The notes under the pieces were generated by a model, which ran no database searches, was not told the DNA's origin, and saw only the letters and a list, made by a program, of their open reading frames with translations. DNA of 32,967 nucleotides from Patescibacteria group bacterium (GTDB lineage: Bacteria > Patescibacteria > Microgenomatia > Levybacterales > UBA12049), in contig JAMCTM010000014.1 in NCBI GenBank assembly GCA_023379465.1, positions 1 through 32,967 on the forward strand, given 5' to 3'. The translations under genes and the position numbers were made by a program. Each line of letters opens with the position of its first letter. The stretch's first letter is position 1. This document shows positions 1 to 7,912 of this stretch, in pieces.

Positions 1-119
1 AAATTATTTCTAAAAATTAATCAATACAATAGAAAAAGCGATTCGTTTTCTTAAATATATAGCTCCGTTTTCAGTATCATTCTTCAATTAGGTACGACTG
101 GTTGCAAAAATCCTTGAGC

Positions 120-148
120 TTGATACTTTTCTTCGCGTAGGGTAAAAT
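120..148 (+). promoter_or_regulatory. Sigma70-like promoter, probably leaderless
   Basis: A TTGATA -35 box (120-125) is followed by a 17-bp spacer and a TAAAAT -10 box (143-148). The ATG at 156 lies 7 nt after the -10 box, where transcription would be expected to begin, and there is no Shine-Dalgarno sequence. A leaderless mRNA is inferred. Confidence 0.6.
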
Positions 149-155
149 ACCCACC

Positions 156-1760
156 ATGAAAGAGACATTAATAAGCGCCGGGGCGAATGTCCAGGATGGA
201 AGTTATAGGGAAAACCCTGAATCTGGTATTGACTTAACAGAAGGAGTCCCGGACGAAGAAATGGCGGAGATTCTCTCTGTCATAGGAACTGAAGCAAAGA
301 GTTTAACGCTTATACTGCTGGCTGACGGGGAGGGGCATAACGGACCCTCCCTTTATCAAGAGCTCATAAAAGCCCAAGGGAAAAATCGGATATGGACAAT
401 GGATAAAAACGCGCCTTTTAATTATTGCCGCTCTTTTATCCGCGCTGGTCTGGTAGAAAGGCTTACCCCATATAAAATAACAGAGTTAGGACGTGAAACA
501 GGTATCCCCCTGGCCGGGCTTTTGGCTGATTTCTCGGAAAAACACAGCCTTCCCCTGGTAAGAATCTTCGGGCAAAAATCTACGCCTTTTTCCGAAAGAA
601 ACGATTCCAATTATAAATATAGGAAAAACAGAAGTATCGGATTAATCCTTAAGATATTGTCCGCGCTTAAGGATAATCCCGCGTCCTCCCTGCCTTTAAG
701 ATCAGCGGATATTATGGACAAAATCGGGGAAAGAGATTTAGGCAACCGGATTCTTAGGGATTGCCTTATCCGCCTTTCAAGGGCAGGGCTTTTTTCCTTT
801 GTCTCCCCGCCGGACAATTCTTCCAAAGACTTATCCGGCAACAATCACTCCGCGATTAGCCTTACCGAAAAACAGAAGGCAATAATCACCGAACTTCTTT
901 CGATAATAAAAGGGGTGCAAAGAAAAGATCCGGAGATTTGTCAAAAAGGAAGAAGTCTTGCCCAAAACATAATAAAAAACGAAGAAGTAGTGTCAAATCT
1001 TTTACAAAGAGCAAAAGAAGCCTCTTCCCACACGGCCATAATTTCCCGGGAGGAAACCGAAAGGCGTATTCTTCATTTAATCGTGGGTTATCCCAACGGC
1101 CTCACGAGGGAAGAGATGCAAACGCTTCTCCTGAAAGAATACGACCAGAATATACCTCCTGGCGATATCTTCGCAATAACCAGTCGCCTGAAAGAAACCG
1201 TTCTTAGGGTTAGTAAAACCGGAGGAGAAATAAGGTTTTCTCTTTTTCCCAAAGAGGAAGCTAAAAACAATCAGGGAATAGTCTTCGAGGGCCAAAGTAA
1301 AGAAACTCAAGAAACCTTGGGTATCATACAAGACCTGCTCGGAAGAGGCGGGGGCCTGGTCATACTAACACTGGACAATCAGGGGAGGTCCCTTGCCAAT
1401 GTGGAAGGCTATTGGTATAGACCGGCGGAGGGGCAAATTGATTCCGTTCAGGGCTTATTGGGCACTAAACGGGCGGATATTAAAACCATGATTACCGGTC
1501 AGGGGTCCGCGAGATTTTTTCTTCATATTGCTCCAGAGGCGGGAAGCCTAAACAGCAAAGGGGAAATATCATTTAGAAACACAGGCAGACCAAACACGGA
1601 AAATGAATTTTTCTTTAAGGAACTGCTCCGCGACGCTTTCAATAAAATGCTTGAGAGGGGAGAAGAAAATTCCCTGCGGCTTAAGCTTTCCCCAAATGAA
1701 AGGGCACCCAAGAGAAAAAACACATCAGACCTGGAAACCGATGACGAATTCAAGCCCTGA
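156..1760 (+). CDS. Hypothetical protein with repeated winged-helix-like segments
   Basis: I do not recognise this 534-residue protein as a named family. Three segments read like winged helices: about residues 35-115 (helices ending in a 'GLVER' turn, then a 'YKITELGRE' wing), about 158-222 (ending 'RAGLFSFV') and about 295-352 ('ETERRILHLIVGYPNGLTREE'). The C-terminal 150 residues look alpha/beta, and the last 25 are charged and disordered. There is no signal peptide or membrane segment, so a cytoplasmic DNA-binding or regulatory role is possible. That is inference from helix pattern only. The start is supported by a promoter ending 7 nt upstream. The gene converges on the methyltransferase gene, with one base between them. 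Confidence 0.75.
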   Translation: MKETLISAGANVQDGSYRENPESGIDLTEGVPDEEMAEILSVIGTEAKSLTLILLADGEGHNGPSLYQELIKAQGKNRIWTMDKNAPFNYCRSFIRAGLVERLTPYKITELGRETGIPLAGLLADFSEKHSLPLVRIFGQKSTPFSERNDSNYKYRKNRSIGLILKILSALKDNPASSLPLRSADIMDKIGERDLGNRILRDCLIRLSRAGLFSFVSPPDNSSKDLSGNNHSAISLTEKQKAIITELLSIIKGVQRKDPEICQKGRSLAQNIIKNEEVVSNLLQRAKEASSHTAIISREETERRILHLIVGYPNGLTREEMQTLLLKEYDQNIPPGDIFAITSRLKETVLRVSKTGGEIRFSLFPKEEAKNNQGIVFEGQSKETQETLGIIQDLLGRGGGLVILTLDNQGRSLANVEGYWYRPAEGQIDSVQGLLGTKRADIKTMITGQGSARFFLHIAPEAGSLNSKGEISFRNTGRPNTENEFFFKELLRDAFNKMLERGEENSLRLKLSPNERAPKRKNTSDLETDDEFKP

Positions 1761-1761
1761 T

Positions 1762-2313
1762 TTAACAGGGATTATTTCGTTTGGGAAAACTCTCCATTGC
1801 CTTAAATAAAACAATGCCCAAAGAAACCATAACATTAAGCGATTTGTTTACTCCCCACATTGGTATCTCGGCAATCTGATCCGCTATCCCGAGAACTTCT
1901 TTGGAAACGCCTGCTGTTTCGTTGCCGACAACTAGCGCCAATGGAAAAGAATAATCAATTTTGTTGTACGGCATGCTCCTTTTGTCCTGCTCGACAGCAA
2001 TAATTTTGATTTTTGAGTTTTGATTTTTGAGTTCGTGGATAGCGTCAACCGCAGTTGACGCGTAACTCCACGCCACCCATTCAGTCGTGTTAATCGAAGC
2101 CTTCTTGATGCGGGTATTAGGCGGAGTTTCCGTTTGCCCGCAAAGTATTACCTTTTGGGCCGAAACCGCGTCGGCCAGACGGAAAATCGCCCCGACATTA
2201 TAGGTGTCCAAAACGCTATCCAGAATAATATAGATGGGGTTTTTCCTGATGCGGATAAGTTCTTTGTCCGTAGGCTTTGACCCGCGAAGCTCACTTGCGC
2301 CAAGCTTGATCAC
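1762..2313 (-). CDS. SpoU/TrmH-family RNA 2'-O-methyltransferase
   Basis: This is a 183-residue SPOUT-fold enzyme expected to transfer methyl from S-adenosylmethionine to a ribose 2'-OH in tRNA or rRNA. The three family motifs are visible: motif 1 'NVGAIFRLADA' (39-49, catalytic Arg45), motif 2 'LVVGNETAGVS' (127-137) and motif 3 'IPMWGVNKSLNV' (150-161), which forms the knotted cofactor site. It is a minimal form with no N-terminal RNA-binding extension, so the target nucleotide cannot be told. Its start overlaps the stop of the upstream DUF5667 gene by 4 nt, so translation is probably coupled. Residues 95-103 are encoded by a perfect tandem 14-mer, described separately as a micro-repeat. 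Confidence 0.9.
   Translation of the reverse strand: MIKLGASELRGSKPTDKELIRIRKNPIYIILDSVLDTYNVGAIFRLADAVSAQKVILCGQTETPPNTRIKKASINTTEWVAWSYASTAVDAIHELKNQNSKIKIIAVEQDKRSMPYNKIDYSFPLALVVGNETAGVSKEVLGIADQIAEIPMWGVNKSLNVMVSLGIVLFKAMESFPKRNNPC
2004..2031. repeat. Tandem 14-mer inside the methyltransferase gene
   Basis: TTTTGATTTTTGAG occurs twice with no gap (2004-2017 and 2018-2031). Read on the minus strand it encodes the simple peptide ELKNQNSKIKI between motifs 1 and 2. Similar AT-rich micro-repeats are found in topA, mrdA and fmt. Confidence 0.85.
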
Positions 2314-3251
2314 TTCTTGTAGACTCCCATTTTAGACATCGCCTCCTCCATGTTATGAAGATCCTGCCTTATTTTTCCAGCCTTTATTCGGATATCGTTT
2401 GCGTCCCGCACTGTTTGCTGCTGAATGGCCAAAATAGCCGACTGCGAGCTTTTTTCCGTTCGCAAAATCTCCGATTCGGAGCTTGCCAGATTGATATTTC
2501 CTCTGCCTAATGCCTTTTTCAATGCTTCCTCCTCCTTTGCCAGTTTTTTTTGCGTCTCTCCGGCGGAATACTTTTGCAGGAGGTCAAGCTCTTTCTGAAG
2601 TTCCAAAACCGATGTTCTTGTCCGATCTAAATTTTCCTTTACTTCCAGGTTCAAATCATCTCTTATTTCTCCCAAAAGATCCTGACTGGGCAGATCATCC
2701 TCAACCGCCGCCTTGCTTTCAAAAAGAGATCTTTGAACCGCCGCGACCTCGTCTTTCATGGATCCGGTCTCCTCATTTTCTAAAACAGCGAGGCTATCCT
2801 GGGTTTGACGGATATTAAGATTTATCTCCTTTGCCAGACGGCTAACATCTTTGCCCGACAGCTTGGCAAGCGCCAGCTCTTTCTTGGCCCCGCTGAAATT
2901 ATCCGCAATGCCCTGAAGATCCGTATAAATTCCTTCTCTGTTTTTCGCGGCCAGCATAAAACGAAGTTCCGCCAGCCTTTCCCCTGCCACGGATTCATAA
3001 ACCCGGGCCTTTTTCTCCGGAGTAAAGGCAAGAAGCAAACGAACCCTCTGCTTTAACCGATCAAGAAAAAATAAAGGGCTGTTGGGCAGTAAAAGCCCCG
3101 GCCCTTGGGTTGTCGGAGGAATTTGAGGAGAGGAAGATGTCTGATCGCCCGCCCCCGCCTCGCTTGTGTTGGCGTTTGAGATTCTTGGCGCCGAAAAAAT
3201 AAATACCAGAATTAATAATAAAACAAAAAAGAAAGAAAAACTCCTTTTCAC
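2310..3251 (-). CDS. Secreted coiled-coil DUF5667 protein
   Basis: A 313-residue exported protein. The start is a GTG. Residues 1-27 form a signal peptide or membrane anchor (MKR, then a Phe/Leu/Ile-rich core, ending near 'SNA'). The segment 'LLPNSPLFFLDRLKQRVRL' with 'TPEKKARVYESVAGERLAEL' after it matches the DUF5667 signature (P-x-S-P-L-[YF]-x-L-x-R, then F-x-P-E-K-[RK]-A-x-[LV]), a domain common in CPR bacteria and of unknown function. The rest is long charged helices with heptad-like patterning, so it is probably an extended periplasmic or surface coiled coil. It is the first gene of a two-gene unit, overlapping the methyltransferase start by 4 nt. Confidence 0.8.
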   Translation of the reverse strand: MKRSFSFFFVLLLILVFIFSAPRISNANTSEAGAGDQTSSSPQIPPTTQGPGLLLPNSPLFFLDRLKQRVRLLLAFTPEKKARVYESVAGERLAELRFMLAAKNREGIYTDLQGIADNFSGAKKELALAKLSGKDVSRLAKEINLNIRQTQDSLAVLENEETGSMKDEVAAVQRSLFESKAAVEDDLPSQDLLGEIRDDLNLEVKENLDRTRTSVLELQKELDLLQKYSAGETQKKLAKEEEALKKALGRGNINLASSESEILRTEKSSQSAILAIQQQTVRDANDIRIKAGKIRQDLHNMEEAMSKMGVYKK

Positions 3252-3260
3252 TATATATAA

Positions 3261-3289
3261 TTCTTACCCTGTATCTTAACTCTTGTCAA
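3261..3289 (-). promoter_or_regulatory. Candidate promoter of the DUF5667-methyltransferase unit
   Basis: On the minus strand a perfect TTGACA (3284-3289, overlapping the topA stop) is followed by a 17-bp spacer and a weak TAAGAA (3261-3266). The GTG start lies 9 nt beyond the -10 box, and no ribosome binding site is present. Confidence 0.4.
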
Positions 3290-5361
3290 GTACTTTTTGA
3301 ATTGGTTTTGCCAATATCCGCCAGTCTCCAGGCGGCAAAATCGCAGGCGGGATAATTGGAGCACCCGTAAAACCTTCTGCCCTTTTTTGTTTTTTTAACA
3401 ATAATCTTACCCTTATCCTTTGGGCAGGTAAAATTAGTTTCTTCTAAAAACTGTTTGGTAAATTTGCACTGCGGAAATTTTGAGCAGGCCAAAAATTTAC
3501 CAAACCGTCCGACCCTAACCACCAGGGCAGAATCGCATTTTGGACATTTTTCATCAACCTCAACAACAGGAATTTTAACCCTTTCCGCTTTCTTCACTTT
3601 TTCAATAATCTCGGAAAACGGGAAATAAAAATCCTTTATCACAACCGCCCATTTTTTTTCTCCCTTTGCGATATCATCAAGCTCATCCTCCATACCGGCC
3701 GTAAACGGAATATCGTCAATCGCCGAAAAATTTGCCGCCAAAAAATCGCTAACCGAAACCCCCAAAACTGTCGGTAAAAATCTGCCTTCCTTTTTCTCCG
3801 TGTAGTTGCGGGACTCAATGGTTGAGATAATGGCGGCATAGGTTGAGGGGCGGCCTATCCCGTTTTGCTCAAGTGTTTTGATAAGAGAGGCGTCCGAATA
3901 TCGCGGCGGGGGCGGGGTTTGATGAAGTAGAAAACTAATATCCCGCGCTTTTAATCTTTCCGACGCCTTAAATTTGGGCAAAACATTATCATTTAGAGCC
4001 TGGGGGTTTATTTTAAGAAACCCGTCGAAAACCAAAACCGAGCCGCCGGCTTTTAATCTGTACTTCACAGTACCGCTAACGTCCGAGTTTTCCGAAACCG
4101 CGTCCGCGTAAACCGTTGTTGACTCAAGCACCGCCGTGCTTGCCTGGGACGCGAGTGCCCTCTTCCAAATCAAATCGTATAACCGTTCGCAGTCCCGTCC
4201 TAAATTTAAGATTTGAGATTTGAGATTTGGAATTTGACCCGCCGCGGTAGGCCGTATAGCCTCATGCGCCTCCTGCGCCAGTTTCTGCTTAGTCTTAAAA
4301 AATCTTGGTTTGTCCGGAATATACTTCTCTCCAAAGGTTTTTTTTATATAGCTCCTGATTACCATTGTCGCGCTTTGAGCCATGGCAACGGAATCCGTTC
4401 TGTGATAAGTGATATGCCCCTCCTCATATAATTTTTGGGCAATAAGCATTGTTTTTCTGGCAGAAAATCCAAGCCTTCTTGAGGCATCCTGCTGAAGGGT
4501 CGAGGTGGTATACGGCGGAGGGGGGGTTCTTCTGATTTCCTTTTGGGAAACATCCGCGACCACAAAACCTTTTGTTTTTAAATCATCAATGATTTTTTGA
4601 GCGCTTTCTTGATTCTTTATTGATGTTTTGGTAACCGTATAGCCGCCATCATACAAGCGAAAACTCTCTTGCAGTTCAATTTTCTTGCCGTTAATCTCTG
4701 TCAATTCGAATTCTGTAACTTTCTGATTTCCTGAATCACCCTGAGTTTTCTGAGTGTTCTGAGACAAAAAAACGTGGATAGTAAAATAGTCGTTTTTAAC
4801 AAACTTCTCAATCTCCTTTTCTCTCTCAACGATTAGCCTTAGGGCAACCGACTGAACCCGTCCCGCGGACAATCCCCTTCTTACCTTCTGCCACAATAAA
4901 GGAGAAAGCTTATATCCGACTAAACGATCCAAGACCCGCCTTGCTGTCTGGGCGTGAACCAGATGAAGATCAATGTCGCGCGGATTTTTAAACGCCTCCT
5001 CAATCGCCTCTTTGGTTATCTCATGAAAAACAATCCGTTTTATTTGTTTATTGGCAGTATTTGAAATTGGTAGTATTTCGCGCACGTGGTGCGCGATTGC
5101 CTCTCCTTCGCGGTCGGGATCCGTTGCCAGAATGACCGAATCCGCGCCTTTGGCAAATTCTTTAAGTTCTCTGATAATCTTTTTTTTGTCCTCTACTATT
5201 TCGTATTGCGGCGCGAAATTATGCTCCTCGTCAACCCCAAGCCGGCTTTTGGGCAAATCCATAACATGCCCCATCGAGGCTTTAATAATATAGCCATTTC
5301 CCAAAAAACGGCCGATGGTTCTGGCCTTTGTCGGAGACTCTACTATAACTAGTGTCTGCAT
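3286..5361 (-). CDS. topA: DNA topoisomerase I (type IA)
   Basis: This 691-residue enzyme relaxes negatively supercoiled DNA through a 5'-phosphotyrosine intermediate. The N-terminal Toprim domain shows 'VIVESPTKA' (5-13) and the metal-binding 'DPDREGEA' (81-88). The active site is 'ITYHRTDS' with Tyr319, the same residue number as in E. coli. Two C-terminal zinc modules follow: 'CPKC...CSKFPQC' from Cys606, and a second with only three of four Cys ('CPKD...CSNYPAC'), a variant I recall in other bacterial TopA proteins. Two simple in-frame inserts interrupt it: residues about 201-214 (QNTQKTQGDSGNQK) and the segment 'QIPNLKSQILNLGRD'. A weak promoter (TTGACA at 5424-5429, AACAAT at 5401-5406 on the minus strand) may serve it. 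Confidence 0.97.
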   Translation of the reverse strand: MQTLVIVESPTKARTIGRFLGNGYIIKASMGHVMDLPKSRLGVDEEHNFAPQYEIVEDKKKIIRELKEFAKGADSVILATDPDREGEAIAHHVREILPISNTANKQIKRIVFHEITKEAIEEAFKNPRDIDLHLVHAQTARRVLDRLVGYKLSPLLWQKVRRGLSAGRVQSVALRLIVEREKEIEKFVKNDYFTIHVFLSQNTQKTQGDSGNQKVTEFELTEINGKKIELQESFRLYDGGYTVTKTSIKNQESAQKIIDDLKTKGFVVADVSQKEIRRTPPPPYTTSTLQQDASRRLGFSARKTMLIAQKLYEEGHITYHRTDSVAMAQSATMVIRSYIKKTFGEKYIPDKPRFFKTKQKLAQEAHEAIRPTAAGQIPNLKSQILNLGRDCERLYDLIWKRALASQASTAVLESTTVYADAVSENSDVSGTVKYRLKAGGSVLVFDGFLKINPQALNDNVLPKFKASERLKARDISFLLHQTPPPPRYSDASLIKTLEQNGIGRPSTYAAIISTIESRNYTEKKEGRFLPTVLGVSVSDFLAANFSAIDDIPFTAGMEDELDDIAKGEKKWAVVIKDFYFPFSEIIEKVKKAERVKIPVVEVDEKCPKCDSALVVRVGRFGKFLACSKFPQCKFTKQFLEETNFTCPKDKGKIIVKKTKKGRRFYGCSNYPACDFAAWRLADIGKTNSKST
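4209..4229. repeat. Three tandem AGATTTG units inside topA
   Basis: AGATTTG is repeated three times without gaps (plus-strand reading) and is translated on the minus strand as part of 'IPNLKSQILNL'. It interrupts the type IA core after the conserved 'EAHEAIRPT' motif, in a place that tolerates length change. Confidence 0.75.
4721..4763. repeat. CTGA-rich micro-repeat inside topA
   Basis: Imperfect units of CTGA plus 3-7 nt recur across this stretch. The coding-strand 12-mer CAGAAAACTCAG (4741-4752, minus strand) also occurs in the wzy-like gene (17219-17230), again in the coding sense and followed by a similar TCAG-AAATC pattern. It encodes residues around 200-214 of TopA. Confidence 0.65.
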
Positions 5362-5504
5362 AGCAATCTATCAAACAAATAATTTATGCCAATTAAAATC
5401 ATTGTTTCTAATAATATCATTCCTGTCAAGTCCCCCAACGGCTTGTTCTGCCGCCCTATTCGGAAGATTGGGCTGCCGACCTGTGTCATACTGTCCTTAA
5501 TCTT

Positions 5505-6749
5505 ATGGAGCCAGAAAGCACAAGCGAGAATCAACCGGAACCAAACAGCTACTTAGTCAATCAGGCAACCGGTTTACGATCCGCAACAGGCATTACCTGG
5601 CGCTCGCCGCTTATCATCTGCGCAGTTGCCGCTCTGGTGTTACTTATTAGCGGCGGCGTGTACCTGGCCATCACTATTCACCGTACCGTTTCTCCACCCC
5701 ATCCTTTTTATTCTTCCTCCCTAATCCATTCCCCATCACTCCAGGCCGTTACAGGCGCCGTAACTCCAGTCGCTGTTCCCCCATGTCCTGCCCTGCCCCC
5801 GAAGACGCGGGAACTTTTCGAACATCTCAACCCTCCCGGCTATATTCCCGGCAAAGGATTTACTCCCGATACCCGGCGGAGTCTCGACATCGCAGAACTA
5901 GATATGAGTCTATATAAGTACCATGGCGCAAACGGCCGCTATCCCCCTTCCCTGGCGGCGCTCTTTCCTGCCTTCGCCCCCATAGACGACTGTGGCCATC
6001 CCCTCGCCGTCCCGCCTGTTGATCCCGTAACACATCAGCCCTATGCCTACACCGTCTCTCCCAACGGTGCGACCTATCAGCTCAGCGCAACGCTCTCCAA
6101 CGACAAACAGTATACGGTGGGACTAACCAATAAAGATATAGATAGAGGAACACAATCTGACGCACAGGAGCTGTTGGGCGCTATTCAGGGTTTTGAGGGA
6201 AATGAGGGGTACTTTCCGTGGCAAACCGGGCCTAGGGATAAGATTAGCGGCACCGGAACCGAATGCACAAGTAATTCCTGTGCAGACTTTACAGGTGTTG
6301 TTGGCGGCGGCAACCCGGCGTATGATCCGCCCAACGGCACATCTCCCAGGGCTCCGACTTTTGCCCCTGGCTATACAAGCGCCTGGACGGTTGATGGAGA
6401 AACATTTAATAGCAGTGCGCCGGTAGGACAGCCAGGAAGCAGCGTCCTGGACGTACTTGGATCAGGATCAAGTCAAGAACTGCTGAAGGCTTCAGCACAA
6501 AGGATTGCGGCGCCGGGACATAATACTCTTTATGTTTTCAATAACGGAGGCAATGGGAGCAGGGCCTACGTTTGCTTTGTTCCCCAGTCAAGTTCTTTTA
6601 AACAAACAGCTTTAAGAAGATGGAATGGAGGAACCGATTGTTCGGGAAGCTCGTGCGGAACTGCGGGGATTCCGGCGGACCTAAATCCCAAAACGCCGCT
6701 ACTGGGGACAGGACCTACCAATAAAAATGCTCTATTTTGCTATCCGTAA
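5505..6749 (+). CDS. Membrane-anchored pseudopilin-like surface protein
   Basis: This 414-residue protein has a cytoplasmic tail of about 33 residues, one membrane helix (36-56), a Pro/Ser/Thr-rich stalk (60-100) and an extracytoplasmic region. Residues 128-147 ('DIAELDMSLYKYHGANGRYP') followed by 'DPVTHQPYAYTVSPNGATY' resemble the body of type II secretion/type IV pseudopilins (helix, G-x-YP loop, then beta sheet ending in a DP...Y turn). A second block at 219-238 repeats the pattern. The C-terminal third is Gly/Ser-rich with paired Cys. No prepilin peptidase motif (G-F-T-x3-E) precedes the helix, so it is probably a fixed membrane protein rather than a processed pilin. It is GC-rich for the window and stands alone between topA and dprA. 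Confidence 0.7.
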   Translation: MEPESTSENQPEPNSYLVNQATGLRSATGITWRSPLIICAVAALVLLISGGVYLAITIHRTVSPPHPFYSSSLIHSPSLQAVTGAVTPVAVPPCPALPPKTRELFEHLNPPGYIPGKGFTPDTRRSLDIAELDMSLYKYHGANGRYPPSLAALFPAFAPIDDCGHPLAVPPVDPVTHQPYAYTVSPNGATYQLSATLSNDKQYTVGLTNKDIDRGTQSDAQELLGAIQGFEGNEGYFPWQTGPRDKISGTGTECTSNSCADFTGVVGGGNPAYDPPNGTSPRAPTFAPGYTSAWTVDGETFNSSAPVGQPGSSVLDVLGSGSSQELLKASAQRIAAPGHNTLYVFNNGGNGSRAYVCFVPQSSSFKQTALRRWNGGTDCSGSSCGTAGIPADLNPKTPLLGTGPTNKNALFCYP

Positions 6750-6801
6750 ATACTTCGTGATTACGTTAACTATGGCTATTACGATTGCCAAGAAAAGAAA
6801 T

Positions 6802-7908
6802 CTATCTGGCGATTGAAAATAACCCCTCATCCAAACCCCTAACCATTCCCTTTAGCTCCATAATCGAAAGAATACTGCCCAGCTTAGACGGACTCAAGGC
6901 AGTTTTCTTAATTATCTCATCAAAATGCAATGGCTCGTTCTCCAACAACATCAGGATCTCCCGCTCTTCTTTTGTCCCGGTTCTTTTTTTATTTTTATCC
7001 GCTACTGCATTATTCTTAATTCCTAAATCATCCAGAATATCCTTTGCCGAGGTAACAAGCTTCGCGCCCCTGGCAATCAGTTTGTACGGACCCTCCGACA
7101 AACTCGAGGTGATTGGTCCGGGAACGGCAAAAACCTTTCTGTTGTTTTTAAGGGCATGATTTGCTGTTATTAAAGAACCGCTATCCCTGGCCCCCTCTGT
7201 TACCAAAACCGCCTGGGACAACCCGGCTATAACGGCGTTTCGGCGCGGGAAAAAACCCCTGCTCGGTTTTTGCCCCAGGGGAAACTGCGAAATAATACAG
7301 CCCCCCTTGGCAATGATACTATTATATAAGGACTGATTCTGGACAGGATAGCAAAGGTCACAGCCGCTTCCCAAAACAGCAATGGTCTTGCCGCTATTCT
7401 CAATAGCGCCCTGATGCGCTAAGGAATCAACGCCCAGCGCGAGCCCCGAAACGATGGTAAAACCCGCCAAAACCAAATCTTTCACAAATAGTCTTGTAAC
7501 CTCTTCGCCGTAACCTGTTACTCTTCTTGTTCCCACAACGGCTACCGCGGGAAAAAAGTTGTTCAAATTAAAAGGTTTATCCTTTCTATAAATCTCTTTG
7601 GAGTAACGAACATAAAGAACAAAGGGGGGATTTTTGGTTTCTCTTAATATTTTTGGAAAGCCCCTGTCAGGCAATGCCAAAAAATCAATGCCTTCTTTTT
7701 TAATTCTCTCGAGATAGCCCTCAACGGAAAATCCGCCTCTTGCCCGATCCGCCTTTTCCGCCAACCTTTCACCCAAAACCATTTTTAGATCGGCTTTTCC
7801 TGCCTTCCAGGCTTTTCCGGCAGAGCCAAAATGATCCAAAAGCAATCTAAACCTCACCGGTCCGATCCCGTTAATGGCCGAAAAGGCCAAATAATAATCT
7901 CTCTCCAT
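6802..7908 (-). CDS. dprA: DNA-processing protein A (natural transformation)
   Basis: DprA binds incoming single-stranded DNA and loads RecA during transformation. This 368-residue copy has all three parts. An N-terminal helix-hairpin-helix/SAM-like region contains 'INGIGPVRFRLLLDHFG' (12-28). The Rossmann-like core carries 'VVGTRRVTGYG' (124-134), 'SGLALGVDSLAHQGA' (154-168), 'GSGCDLCYP' (180-188), 'FPRRNAVIAGLS' (220-231) and 'ARDSGSLITANHA' (240-252). A C-terminal winged helix spans about 308-368. The start lies 4 nt after the mrdA stop, so the gene is the last of the mre-mrdA transcription unit, an arrangement that recurs in CPR genomes as I recall. Its presence implies a DNA-uptake route. 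Confidence 0.96.
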   Translation of the reverse strand: MERDYYLAFSAINGIGPVRFRLLLDHFGSAGKAWKAGKADLKMVLGERLAEKADRARGGFSVEGYLERIKKEGIDFLALPDRGFPKILRETKNPPFVLYVRYSKEIYRKDKPFNLNNFFPAVAVVGTRRVTGYGEEVTRLFVKDLVLAGFTIVSGLALGVDSLAHQGAIENSGKTIAVLGSGCDLCYPVQNQSLYNSIIAKGGCIISQFPLGQKPSRGFFPRRNAVIAGLSQAVLVTEGARDSGSLITANHALKNNRKVFAVPGPITSSLSEGPYKLIARGAKLVTSAKDILDDLGIKNNAVADKNKKRTGTKEEREILMLLENEPLHFDEIIKKTALSPSKLGSILSIMELKGMVRGLDEGLFSIAR

Positions 7909-7912
7909 CGTC

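Noticed and set aside
1..155. Gene or RNA at the left edge
   Set aside because: AT-rich sequence with no open frame or structured RNA that I can support, apart from the promoter at 120-148.
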